A stretch of 64,000 bases of DNA from Flavobacteriaceae bacterium R38 (GCA_009901575.1 WXYP01000006.1:1-64000); one strand, 5' to 3'; shown: positions 18,301 through 26,142, numbered from the stretch's first letter. A program made the numbers and translations. The notes: generated by a model not told the origin, from the letters alone.

Positions 18301-19018
18301 TGTACAAGCATTATTTGATGTGAAAGCAGATATTGCTACTTATGGAAAAGTTATTGGAGGGGGAGTCTCTATTGGCGCTATCCTTGGATATAAACAGTAT
18401 ATGGATGCACTTGATGGTGGATTTTGGGAATATGGAGATAATTCTATTCCTGAAGTAGGGGTTACCTATTTTGCAGGTACTTTTGTTCGTCATCCGTTAG
18501 CACTTGCATCAGCTAAGGCATCATTGCTATTTATGAAAGAGCAGGGGGCAGACCTCCAAAACAAGTTGTCTGCAATGACCGAAAATCTTGCTTTTGATCT
18601 TAATGCAGCATTTATAGAACATGGACTTCCTATGAAAGTGACGTATTTTGGTTCGTTATGGAGGATTAAATTTACAGAAGAGATTCCTTATTCAGAATTA
18701 TTGTTTGTATTAATGAGAGAGCAAGGGATTCATATTTGGGACGGATTCCCATGCTTTGTTACCAATGCTTATGTCGAAGAAGATATTGAACGGATTAAAA
18801 CAGTAATACTTGCCTGTATTGATCAAATGGTTGCTGTAGGTTTTTTAAAGGCTTCAACAGAAGCTAAAGGACACCCTTTAAAAACCAAAGTTTCTATTGC
18901 AGAATTAAATACCCCTCCTGTACAAGGAGCAAGGCTCGGGGTAGATGAAGAAGGAAATCCTGCCTGGTTTGTGGGAGATAAACAGAAAAATGGAGGATAT
19001 CTTAAAATTGATTTATAA
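12338..19018 (+). CDS. Hybrid NRPS-PKS megasynthase with aminotransferase domain (A-PCP-KS-AT-ACP-AMT)
   Basis: A 2226-residue protein. Adenylation domain (about 15-505): YTSGSTGKPKG at 165-175, IYGPTE at 301-306, A10 Lys497; pocket residues by hand alignment to PheA are D211 A212 M215 W254 I278 G280 I301 V309 C310 K497, suggesting a hydrophobic alpha-amino acid. PCP1: GGTSL with Ser554. Ketosynthase (about 612-1040): Cys783, His919, His958 all present. Acyltransferase (about 1130-1420): GHSIG with Ser1229 and HAFHS at 1325-1329, the malonyl-CoA type. ACP: GLDSL with Ser1558. A Gln/Pro-rich linker follows, then a class III PLP aminotransferase (about 1730-2190) with Asp1976 and Lys2004. There is no ketoreductase or condensation domain, so this is a starting module whose beta-keto product should be transaminated, as by the aminotransferase domains of McyE and MycA. 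It precedes the second synthetase gene by 46 bp. Confidence 0.93.
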   Translation: MKSTYIIQGPTLEYPKLTLHELLEKQGVANPEAVALQFGDEKIYYDELIKRINKTARYLRDRGIRPHQIIALSLDRSPELIISIFAILQCGAAYVPIDTAYPKKRVEMIIADSKASFMISKSFENHILDTSKNIFLEDIIKERDNFPKNPLDLDVSPQSVAYIIYTSGSTGKPKGVQVSHLNTINLIYSMGKAPGINKDDKIFAVTTISFDAMVMETFLPLIHGACVVLVDEETRLDGEVLLKKAFEDDITMMWGTPSIWQILLDSGWEKPLHIKALIGGEPVPLNLARKLIGLCSELWNIYGPTETTVCAFLTKITKNDDPITIGRPVANAHAYLLDENGSPIKEGEVGEIAIGGDGVSLGYLNRPELTEERFVEDSFLSEKEGRMYLSGDLGKLLPNGQVQCLGRRDHQVKVRGHRIELGEIEAVLDTFLDIKKNTVVVSNLIGGEPKLVAYLQSATLEQDTNAIRNQLEEILPDYMIPSIFMWVDEFPITTNGKIDKEKLPAPEYVRPDSAPLFKKPRTKLEKDIASIWSEHLQIPGIGIDDNFFEMGGTSLLTQKVATLMRRRLKLKVPVTKIYQYPTIALLSDYLEESSKEDSFTDYTTQRKDKISGDVAIIGMAGRFPGATSIEELWEVLKEGKETISFFTSEELDKHIPETLRNDPLYVKARGIVPSAKNFDARFFGINPKLAEAMDPQQRLFLEIAWETLEQSGYLPKHYKGSIGVYAGTGTNTYYKNNVLPNKELLNQVGVLPANTVNEKDYISSRTAYHLNLKGPAVSVQSACSTSLLAIAEAVEAIRNSQCDVALAGGSSITAPIYSGHLYQEGSMLSSDGHCRTFDADAKGTVFSDGAGVVLLKSLENAKRDGDFIYGLIKGVGINNDGGGKGSFTAPSVEGQADAISRALYDAQVSPSSISYLEAHGTATPLGDPIEMEGLHTAFGEQDQKNYCAIGSIKSNMGHLTAAAGVAGLIKTVLAMNHRQIPASLGFSKPNPAIDFENSPFYVNAQLSDWKSLETRRAGISSFGVGGTNVHVVVEEYNMKPEPSGSSRPVQLLPWSAKSETSLDKYGNVLADYLSKNDSLSLADVAYSLKTTRDSFKQRQFVMAETGNEAIQTLLNKEKNNLNFATLNVVPNEVAFLFPGQGAQYLQMGKALYEHEEVFKDAIDRCAEILLEEFHFDIRKIIYPEHNTPDAEMVLKDTQYTQPALFVVEYALAQLWLDWGIQPTVLCGHSIGEFVAAHLAGVFTLKDALLLVAIRGKLVSQLPGGSMLSVRMTLNDLSQILPETLSVAAVNSDQLCVVSGEDNVVDAFSKVLEEKEIPNRLLLTSHAFHSTMMDPVLKEFEAEVKKATLNLPQLPIISTVTGKILSNAEATDPGYWTNHLRATVRFSDAMDTALELEDILFLEVGPGRALTTLSQQKKNAKSATSISSLVMPGENQNSYHTVLKALGQLWLNGIEPDWKAFYKKESRKKVVLPAYAFDRKLCWVDPPLNQAATENTNPSIELNINQPKQSIQPQMNTVQKPNRKGIILEKVSEIILNTSGVELTPSEYDYSFLELGLDSLVLTQMAITCKNEFKTPITFRQLNDEFGTPDLLAGYLDENLPPERFAPEPQVAVTNIPTSNEVPGMQVQTNALNTGSYTNNGSAIDLIAQQLQLLGKQLELLRNGNSAPPPGAINPLLNKEEKPKTVTPPHPYVETHNKELRTTKEIKEHKKPFGASPRIERQASELDDEQQTFLEKLISSYNKKTGESKAYTQKHRAYMADPRVVSGFKPLTKELVYPIVVKTSSGNRLWDLDGNEYIDTLNGFGSCLFGHQPDFIKEALHKQVDLGFEVGPQHPLAGEVCELLCEFTGHERAALCNTGSEAVLGAMRIARTVTGRSLIIAFTGSYHGINDEALVRGSKALKTFPAAAGILPGAVQNILLLDYGTDESLAIIRERAHEVAAVLVEPVQSRRPEFQPIDFLKEVREITKTSESLLIFDEIITGFRMHPGGVQALFDVKADIATYGKVIGGGVSIGAILGYKQYMDALDGGFWEYGDNSIPEVGVTYFAGTFVRHPLALASAKASLLFMKEQGADLQNKLSAMTENLAFDLNAAFIEHGLPMKVTYFGSLWRIKFTEEIPYSELLFVLMREQGIHIWDGFPCFVTNAYVEEDIERIKTVILACIDQMVAVGFLKASTEAKGHPLKTKVSIAELNTPPVQGARLGVDEEGNPAWFVGDKQKNGGYLKIDL

Positions 19019-19064
19019 AGTGAAAACTAATATTAATGTTTTGAAAAGCTAGCATCTGATCTAA

Positions 19065-22000
19065 ATGGAACAACCAACTTTAAAAACACAGACCATAACT
19101 TTGCATAATCCATTTGCTGGCCCAAAAATAGAAACGGTTATACCTGTTACACCATCTCAATCTGAAATATGGACTGCTTGTATGTTGGATAGAGAAGATG
19201 CAAACAGAGCTTATAATGAATCTATTTCACTCATCTTGACAGGTGATTTGGATAAAAATGCTTTAGAGGATGCCATACAGGAATTAATTGGAAGGCATGA
19301 AGCTTTGCAGGCGACTTTTAGTCCTGACGGACGTTTTATGATTGTTTTTAAGAAACTCCCTATTGAGATTTTTTATCAAGATGTTTCTTCGTTAGATGTG
19401 AATCAAAAAGAAGGAGCTGTAAAAAACTACTTATCGGGAGAGGCCAATCATATTTTTGACTTGATTAAGGGGCCTTTGTTTAAAGTAGGCTTGTTAAAAC
19501 TTTCAGAACAAGAACATCAATTGATACTTACAGCTCATCATATTATATGCGATGGGTGGTCTCTTGGGATTATGCTTGAAGAATTAGGAGGATTTTACTC
19601 TGCAAATATTCAAGGTACAAGACATAATGTTCCGGAGCCTGAAACCTTTAGTTCGTATGCAGAAGATGAATTAAGATTTGTTGGTAGTCAGGATTATATC
19701 AAAACGGAAGGATATTGGCTAAAACAATATGAGGCATCTGTTCCAATGGTTACATTACCGACAGATTTTCCACGCCCGGAATTGAGAACTTTTAAAGGAA
19801 ATCGTTTAGATTTTGAAATTGATGGTGACCTGGTAACCGATTTGAAAAAAGTCGGAATCCAATCGGGAGCTAGTTTTGTAGTAACACTATTGGCTGCTTT
19901 TGAAGTTTTTTTATATGGTCAGACAGGCCAGGATGATTTGGTTTTAGGATTACCGGCTTCTGGGCAGTCTTTAAGCGGTAAAACACAATTAATAGGGCAT
20001 TGTGTTAATTTACTTCCCCTGAGAAGTAAGCTTGATTCAAATATGTCATTTAATCAATATTTGAAAAAAAGAAAAACAGCAATTTTTGATGCCTATGAAC
20101 ATCAACAGTTTAGTTTTGGTCAATTATTACAGAAACTGGCAATAACAAGAGATCCATCCAGAGTGCCGCTGGTGCCAGTCATGTTTAATATTGATATGGG
20201 AATGACCAGCGCTGTTGCTTTTGAGGGATTGGATTATAGATTAAGGAGTAATCCAAGAACACATGAAGCTTTTGAACTTTTTTTAAATGCTACGGGGACA
20301 GAAGATGAACTTATTTTGGAATGGTCATTTAATAGTTCTCTTTTTAAACCTGAAACAATAAAGCAAATGATGACTTCTTTTAAAGAAGTTTTAGAAGAGA
20401 TAGTTGTTAATCCGGAAACAAAAATAAATGACCTTATAAAGGTAGATGATTCTGTCTATAGAAAACTGAATGATACATCATTTTCTTATCCGCAATTGCC
20501 TTTACATGAGTTATTGACAAATCAAATTCAAGAAACTGCTTTAAAAAAGGCTATAACATTTGAAGGTTCTGCAATTTCATATGAAGATTTAGAAAAACAG
20601 ACGAATCAATTAACGCATTATTTGCTGGAACAAGGCGTAGGAAATGGCGATTACGTAGCCGTTTCTTTACCACGTTCAATTGAATTAGTGATCGCCTTGA
20701 TTGCTATAATGAAAAGTGGAGCTGCTTATCTTCCTCTGGATCCTAATTTCCCGGAGACACGATTGGAGTTTATGTTGGAAGATTCGGGAGCAAAATATTT
20801 AATTACGACAAAAGAATTTTTGTCATCATTTAAAGCGAATGTCAACATATTGTTATCCGAAGATATATTTTCAGGCTTATCACGATATTCATCATCACCT
20901 GCTAATATATCGGTTGATATAAATGATACTGCATATATAATGTATACTTCGGGCTCTACAGGAAAGCCTAAAGGAGTATTGGTAACACATAAAAACCTGG
21001 TTAATTTTTTATGTAGTATGATGGAGGAACCGGGAATTGATGAAAATGACACATTACTCTCAATAACTACGGTATCATTTGATATTGCCGGGTTAGAGTT
21101 GTTTCTTCCGCTATTAAAAAGAGCTGCATTGGTAATAGCTAATGATGAGGTAGCTAAAGATAGCCGTCTTATGCTCGAACTTTTAAAAGATGAAAATATC
21201 ACCATGCTACAGGCTACGCCTACAACTTGGCAAATGTTGATAGACGCAGGATGGGAAGAAAAGTTGCCTGTTAAGGCACTTTGTGGAGGAGAAGCATTAC
21301 CCATAGGATTGGCAAAAAAGATATTGGAACGGGTAAATGAGTTATGGAATGTATATGGGCCTACAGAAACAACAATATGGTCTGCAATTAAAAGAATTTT
21401 AAAAGATGATGATATCATTACTATAGGTAAGCCTATAGCAAATACACAACTGTATATTTTAAATGAACAAAATCATTTGGCAGTTCCCAATACAGTTGGA
21501 GAAATATGTATTGCAGGAGACGGAGTTTCTAAAGGGTATTGGAAACGTACAGACTTAACTGATGAAAAATTTATAAAGAATCCATTTGAAAATGAAGATA
21601 ATTCAACTTTATACCGCACAGGAGATGTGGGGAAATTACTTCCTACAGGAGAAGTACAATGTCTTGGACGTATAGATCATCAGGTTAAAATTAGAGGACA
21701 CCGTATTGAATTAGGAGAAATAGAAAAAGTTCTGGATACGCTTGATCACATACATACTTCTGTTGTAGTTATGAAAAATGATGTATTGGTTGCCAATATA
21801 ATCTCAACACAGTTAGATACCCTGTCGGAGGCTACAATAAATAATTGGAAAAACACCTTGATTGATATATTACCCGCTCATATGGTGCCTAAGCGATTTA
21901 ATTTGCTTGATGAATTTCCTACCACATTAAATGGAAAGATAGATCGCAAAGCTTTAACTAATTTATCATCAACTACTAATGTAGAAGAAAAATTTAATGA

Positions 22001-23057
22001 AGCTTATACCAATTCAGAACAAATTATTACTACTATTTGGCAAGAATGTTTAAGAATTGAGAAAATAGACATTCACAGCGATTTCTTTGAGTTAGGAGGA
22101 CATTCTCTTATTGCAGTAAAGGTAATGTCGCTGATAGAGAAACAAACGGGAAACAGACTGCCACTGGCTGCCTTGCTGGAACATCCTACTATTCATAAGC
22201 TAGCGGCGTATTTGGATAGAAAGTGTATTTCATGGGATTCGTTGGTCCCTCTGAAACCTAAAGGAAATAAACCTCCTCTTTTTATTGTGCACGGAGCAGA
22301 TTATAATGTTTTAATTTATAAAAATTTGGCAGATCATTTGGCTGATGATCAACCTGTTTATGCTTTACAAGCCAAAGGACTTAGTGGAGATATAGAGCCT
22401 CACGATTCTGTTGAAGCGATGGCGTCTCATTATATATCGGAAATCGAATCTGTAAATCCGAATGGGCCTTATGCATTGGCTGGATTTTCTTTTGGAGGGA
22501 TAATTGCTTATGAAATGGCAAAACAATTGAAGAATAAAGGAAAAAAAGTAAAGATTCTGGCTTTACTCGATAGTTATGTTTATCCTTCTTATTATTATTC
22601 TAATCCTTTAGTTAAAAAAACAGTTTCAACCTGTTATAATATAGCTCAGTTAATTTTTATGATGTTTAATATGTTTAGTAGTGTAAAAAACTTTAAACGA
22701 AGAAGAGATTTGCTTAAGATCAAAATTTATGGGGTGTATTTAAGGTTGAAATATGGACGTGAAGAACAAAAACAAATGCAATTTAACCGTACGTCAAAAA
22801 TAGATGAAATGCATCAACTGGCATTTGATCGTTATAATTTAATTCCGCAAGACATAAAAGTTGATTTGTTTAGAGCGACTAAAAATATTTTTTACGCGCA
22901 TGATTATAAATATTTAGGGTGGAGAAAAATAGCTTTAGGAGGAATCAGAAAACACATGATCCCGGGAAATCATTCCGAAATGTTTTTCCCTCCTGCTGTT
23001 GAAGATTTTGGAAGTAGTCTGCAACACGCGTTAGATAATAATGATTCGGAAATTTAA
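19065..23057 (+). CDS. Terminal NRPS module (C-A-PCP-TE)
   Basis: A 1330-residue synthetase. Condensation domain (about 20-450) with His158-His159-xxx-Asp163-Gly164. Adenylation domain (about 485-965): YTSGSTGKPKG at 627-637, Lys958; pocket residues by hand alignment are D673 I674 L677 Q716 C740 G742 V763 I771 W772 K958. This string differs from the published glycine code DILQLGLIWK at two positions, so glycine is the best guess. PCP: GGHSL with Ser1014. Thioesterase (about 1070-1325) with GFSFGG (Ser1142), Asp1169 and His1303, a full triad. It would accept the beta-amino acyl chain from the upstream protein, add one residue and release the product by hydrolysis or ring closure. No MbtH-like gene is nearby. 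Confidence 0.93.
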   Translation: MEQPTLKTQTITLHNPFAGPKIETVIPVTPSQSEIWTACMLDREDANRAYNESISLILTGDLDKNALEDAIQELIGRHEALQATFSPDGRFMIVFKKLPIEIFYQDVSSLDVNQKEGAVKNYLSGEANHIFDLIKGPLFKVGLLKLSEQEHQLILTAHHIICDGWSLGIMLEELGGFYSANIQGTRHNVPEPETFSSYAEDELRFVGSQDYIKTEGYWLKQYEASVPMVTLPTDFPRPELRTFKGNRLDFEIDGDLVTDLKKVGIQSGASFVVTLLAAFEVFLYGQTGQDDLVLGLPASGQSLSGKTQLIGHCVNLLPLRSKLDSNMSFNQYLKKRKTAIFDAYEHQQFSFGQLLQKLAITRDPSRVPLVPVMFNIDMGMTSAVAFEGLDYRLRSNPRTHEAFELFLNATGTEDELILEWSFNSSLFKPETIKQMMTSFKEVLEEIVVNPETKINDLIKVDDSVYRKLNDTSFSYPQLPLHELLTNQIQETALKKAITFEGSAISYEDLEKQTNQLTHYLLEQGVGNGDYVAVSLPRSIELVIALIAIMKSGAAYLPLDPNFPETRLEFMLEDSGAKYLITTKEFLSSFKANVNILLSEDIFSGLSRYSSSPANISVDINDTAYIMYTSGSTGKPKGVLVTHKNLVNFLCSMMEEPGIDENDTLLSITTVSFDIAGLELFLPLLKRAALVIANDEVAKDSRLMLELLKDENITMLQATPTTWQMLIDAGWEEKLPVKALCGGEALPIGLAKKILERVNELWNVYGPTETTIWSAIKRILKDDDIITIGKPIANTQLYILNEQNHLAVPNTVGEICIAGDGVSKGYWKRTDLTDEKFIKNPFENEDNSTLYRTGDVGKLLPTGEVQCLGRIDHQVKIRGHRIELGEIEKVLDTLDHIHTSVVVMKNDVLVANIISTQLDTLSEATINNWKNTLIDILPAHMVPKRFNLLDEFPTTLNGKIDRKALTNLSSTTNVEEKFNEAYTNSEQIITTIWQECLRIEKIDIHSDFFELGGHSLIAVKVMSLIEKQTGNRLPLAALLEHPTIHKLAAYLDRKCISWDSLVPLKPKGNKPPLFIVHGADYNVLIYKNLADHLADDQPVYALQAKGLSGDIEPHDSVEAMASHYISEIESVNPNGPYALAGFSFGGIIAYEMAKQLKNKGKKVKILALLDSYVYPSYYYSNPLVKKTVSTCYNIAQLIFMMFNMFSSVKNFKRRRDLLKIKIYGVYLRLKYGREEQKQMQFNRTSKIDEMHQLAFDRYNLIPQDIKVDLFRATKNIFYAHDYKYLGWRKIALGGIRKHMIPGNHSEMFFPPAVEDFGSSLQHALDNNDSEI

Positions 23058-23102
23058 ATCAGGTTGTGTTCAATGCTGGAACAGCAACTCCAAATCCCTT
23101 TT

Positions 23103-23927
23103 TTAAAGCTCTGTAATGTTTCTGGCCGATACTCCTGTATGTGTTTTAATCAATTCAAATGTTACCCGTATTCCTTGTTTGATAGTTCGATACCCCTCTC
23201 CCGGAATAGCAGTAAAGTTGAAAAAAATTAATTCAGGAATATCTGTAGCATTAATATATCCATTACCTGTTTTTATATCAAAAGATTCAATTATTCCTTT
23301 ATGAGTGGCTGGTTCTGAATCTTCGGAGTTATTCTGGCTCCATACTTGTTGAGGTATTCTTATCTTTTTTACGTGTTCAGTGTTATATGCTTCATAAGAA
23401 TAATAATCCATTTTACTCATAATAGCTCTTAAATCCTGTCTTAATTCTTCCAGAGTTGGACGCCCCACAAAATACCATCCGTTATACACGTTATAAATTT
23501 CCAGGTCAGGCTTTAAAACATAAGTAATCGGTAATGCTGTATAAGCATATTCTCCTTCTGTTTCATCTAAAATATCCAGTTGTTTGATCAGTTTCCGTTG
23601 CGTATCAGAAAAAAATGTCCAGTTAGCCCCAAGTCCTGAGCGAAATGCAGCAGAAACTTTTGATTCATCAGTGCTAATAGATATAAGGTTACAAAAGTTT
23701 ACGTTTAACTCCTTTTGAAACTCAACGAGCATCCGAAACTGTTGTTGATCTCTTGGACAGAAGAAGCCGCGATAAAAAACTACTATTAATGGATAACCAT
23801 CTTTAAATCCGTATCTTTTATCAGCTTCACTTTGTTTAGTAAACGATGATAGAATTCTGAATTTTCCGGTGTGATCCTGAAGTTTAAAATCCGGGAAAAA
23901 ATCTTTCGGTTTTAATTTCCCTGACAT
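23103..23927 (-). CDS. Peroxiredoxin-like protein fused to a C-terminal cold-shock domain
   Basis: A 274-residue protein with two domains. Residues 1 to about 170 are an AhpC/TSA-type redoxin fold: VVFYRGFFCPRD carries a candidate peroxidatic Cys57, but the second position of the usual CPxC is Asp60, so no CxxC is formed; another Cys at 79 might resolve. Residues 209-274 align along their length with bacterial cold-shock proteins: GIIESFDIKTGNGYI matches the GxVKWFNxxKGFGFI region (RNP1) and LIFFNFTAIPGEGY matches VFVHFSAIxGxGF (RNP2). A charged linker of about 40 residues joins them. The start ATG overlaps the stop of the flavoprotein gene by one base (TAATG), so the two are translationally coupled. 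The function of the fusion is unknown; redox-sensitive nucleic-acid binding is a possibility. Confidence 0.78.
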   Translation of the reverse strand: MSGKLKPKDFFPDFKLQDHTGKFRILSSFTKQSEADKRYGFKDGYPLIVVFYRGFFCPRDQQQFRMLVEFQKELNVNFCNLISISTDESKVSAAFRSGLGANWTFFSDTQRKLIKQLDILDETEGEYAYTALPITYVLKPDLEIYNVYNGWYFVGRPTLEELRQDLRAIMSKMDYYSYEAYNTEHVKKIRIPQQVWSQNNSEDSEPATHKGIIESFDIKTGNGYINATDIPELIFFNFTAIPGEGYRTIKQGIRVTFELIKTHTGVSARNITEL

Positions 23928-25297
23928 TATTCTAACGGTTTTAAATCATGTAATGCAGTTGGAATGAGTTCTGAAACGGTTGGATGAATATGGACAGCAC
24001 GAGAAATGACAGTATACGGCATATCTGCGTACATAATATCTAATAAAGAGTGAATAATCTCATCTCCTTCGATACCTAATATTGATGCTCCTAATATTCT
24101 TTTTGTTTCGGCATCAACCAGGATTTTCATAAATCCGTTTGCTTCGCCTTTTTCTCTTGCCCTGGAAATACGCTGCATAGTACGCGTAGTAATGAGTGCT
24201 TTTTTGCCGGAAGCACGCACCTGCTCTTCGGTCATTCCTATTCTTCCCAGTGCCGGATCAATATATAATCCGTAACACGGAATACGATCACTTACCCTTC
24301 TCGGATCATTATCAAATAAGTTGGCTGCTACTATTTCAAAATCGTTATAAGCAGTATGAGTAAAAGCGCCTTGTCCGTTACAATCTCCTAACGCCCATAT
24401 GCCTTCAACATTCGTTTTTAATTCGTCATTAACTTCAATAAATCCGCGATCATTTACTTTGATATCAGTATTTTCTAATCCGAGGTCTCCTGTATTGGGT
24501 ACTCTACCTATTGCCAATAATAAATGAGACCCCTCTACACGTCTATCTCCTTTATCACAATCTACATCTACAACTACTTTTCCATTTTCCATTTTTCCTT
24601 TAAGACACGTAGCTCCTAAACGAAATTGAATATCTTCCTGTTCTAAAATATCTTTTATGCCTTCAGAAACATCGCTGTCTTCTCGTTTAACTAATCTATC
24701 TCCTCTTTCAATAATGGTAACCTTACTTCCGAATCTTCTAAACATTTGCCCAAATTCCAGGCCGATATAACTTCCTCCTACGACAATTAAATGCTCAGGA
24801 ACATAATCTAAATCCATGATATTTGCATTGGTCAGTACATCTATCCCCTCATAGTCTTTCGGAATCCTTGCTTTACCTCCTACGTTGATAAAGATTTTAT
24901 CGGCAGTCAGCAATTTACCATTAACATTTATGGTATTATTATTTTCAAAACGGGCATGTCCTTCAAAAACAGTTATATTCTTTGTAGATTTCATCCAGTT
25001 TTCTACTCCCTTATTTGATTTACTTACAATAGCATCTTTACGTGCTTTTACCAGTTTCATATCCACAGAAATATCACCATTAATGATGACTCCGAATTCT
25101 GCTCCTCTTCGGGCAACGTGTGCTGCTCTTGCACTGGCTACCATGGTTTTGGTAGGAGTACATCCGTTGTTTACACACGTCCCTCCAAATTTACCTTTTT
25201 CTATAACGGCGGTTTTTAATCCTTCTGAAGCACATTTTGCTGCCATAGACGGCCCTGCTTGTCCGGTTCCTATAATAATAGCATCAAATTTTTCCAT
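23927..25297 (-). CDS. FAD/NAD(P)-dependent pyridine nucleotide-disulfide oxidoreductase (mercuric reductase-like)
   Basis: The 456-residue length fits class I flavoprotein disulfide reductases (lipoamide dehydrogenase, glutathione reductase, MerA core). IIGTGQAG (residues 8-15) binds FAD, GGTCVNNGCTPTK gives the redox pair Cys41/Cys46, VVGGSYIGLEFG is the NAD(P) fold and HPTVSELIP near the end holds the catalytic His-Glu pair. It lacks the extra C-terminal cysteines of true MerA and the N-terminal metal-binding domain, so mercury reduction is not supported. The next gene, the redoxin-CSD fusion, is coupled by a TAATG overlap; I infer that this enzyme may reduce it. The pair is convergent with the NRPS operon. 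Confidence 0.87.
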   Translation of the reverse strand: MEKFDAIIIGTGQAGPSMAAKCASEGLKTAVIEKGKFGGTCVNNGCTPTKTMVASARAAHVARRGAEFGVIINGDISVDMKLVKARKDAIVSKSNKGVENWMKSTKNITVFEGHARFENNNTINVNGKLLTADKIFINVGGKARIPKDYEGIDVLTNANIMDLDYVPEHLIVVGGSYIGLEFGQMFRRFGSKVTIIERGDRLVKREDSDVSEGIKDILEQEDIQFRLGATCLKGKMENGKVVVDVDCDKGDRRVEGSHLLLAIGRVPNTGDLGLENTDIKVNDRGFIEVNDELKTNVEGIWALGDCNGQGAFTHTAYNDFEIVAANLFDNDPRRVSDRIPCYGLYIDPALGRIGMTEEQVRASGKKALITTRTMQRISRAREKGEANGFMKILVDAETKRILGASILGIEGDEIIHSLLDIMYADMPYTVISRAVHIHPTVSELIPTALHDLKPLE

Positions 25298-25598
25298 GGA
25301 AAATAATATTTTTATGAGATCTTAAATTGATTATTTTAAAGTGTATTTTGAGAATACTTAAATGTAGAGAAAAAATGTACTATATGGAAAAAGAATTAAT
25401 GTATTTTTAACAAGGCAAACAACTTCAGATATTTATTACTTCTACTGTTTAAGGAATTTTAGAAATTGGGTGGTTTAAATCAAAAAAATATTGACTGATT
25501 TAGAAAAGAAGCGATTAATGTATGATTTTTATCATTTTTTTGATTGTTCATGATTGCTACTTTAGTATTGTGAAATTATTCAACCTAAAAATAGCAAA
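25298..25598. promoter_or_regulatory. Divergent intergenic spacer
   Basis: This 301-bp AT-rich spacer separates the flavoprotein gene (minus) from the lipoprotein gene (plus). It should hold both promoters, but I see no perfect TAnnTTTG box, no strong hairpin and no convincing small ORF. Confidence 0.35.
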
Positions 25599-26132
25599 AT
25601 GAAAAACTTCTTAACGATTGGTCTGATTTTAATAATCGGACTTCTGATGGGTGGATGTGCTGGTCTTAATATTTCTTCTGATTTTGACACCAAAACTGAT
25701 TTTCGAAAATATACCACATATCAAATTTGTCCTGAAGATTTAGTAGTGAAAAATTCTCAGTACCCTGAATACGATAATCAATTTAACAGGAACTTAATAA
25801 AAGAGGCAGTTGAATCTGGGATGAATATGAAAGGTTATAAGAGAGATGAAAGCAACCCAGAGCTCCAGGCTGGATTCAAGTTTGTGATTTCAGATGAAGT
25901 AGTTTCTTTAATTAACTGTTATGATGAATCAGAATTTGGATATGGGTCTATCTATAAATTAGATAATTATTATTACAAAGAAGAAACATTAATGGTTTAC
26001 GTATCAGATTTAAAAACTAATCAAGTAATCTGGCATGCTATTATATCTAAAAATTTAACATCTTCTCCTGAAAAATTAAAGCGTACGATTCAGGAAAAAA
26101 TAGCTAAGCTTTTTACAAAATACCCCATTTAA
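25599..26132 (+). CDS. DUF4136 family lipoprotein
   Basis: 177 residues with a lipoprotein signal ending in LLMGGC (lipid-carrying Cys20). SSDFDTKTDFRKYTTY is the start of the DUF4136 domain, a family of Bacteroidota envelope lipoproteins of unknown function. NQVIWHAIISKNL and the basic C-terminal segment are also family features. The hibernation factor gene starts 10 bp downstream. A distant paralogue lies at 60702-61223. Confidence 0.8.
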   Translation: MKNFLTIGLILIIGLLMGGCAGLNISSDFDTKTDFRKYTTYQICPEDLVVKNSQYPEYDNQFNRNLIKEAVESGMNMKGYKRDESNPELQAGFKFVISDEVVSLINCYDESEFGYGSIYKLDNYYYKEETLMVYVSDLKTNQVIWHAIISKNLTSSPEKLKRTIQEKIAKLFTKYPI

Positions 26133-26142
26133 ACAAAAAACT

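Noticed and set aside
20726-21418. A 230-residue open frame on the minus strand inside the second synthetase
   Set aside because: It lies wholly opposite the adenylation domain, has no recognisable motif and reflects codon bias of the real gene.
23927-25297. Mercuric resistance
   Set aside because: The protein lacks the C-terminal cysteine pair and metal-binding domain of MerA, and no mer genes are nearby.
24885-25325. A 146-residue plus-strand frame opposite the flavoprotein
   Set aside because: Antisense shadow of a clearly conserved gene.
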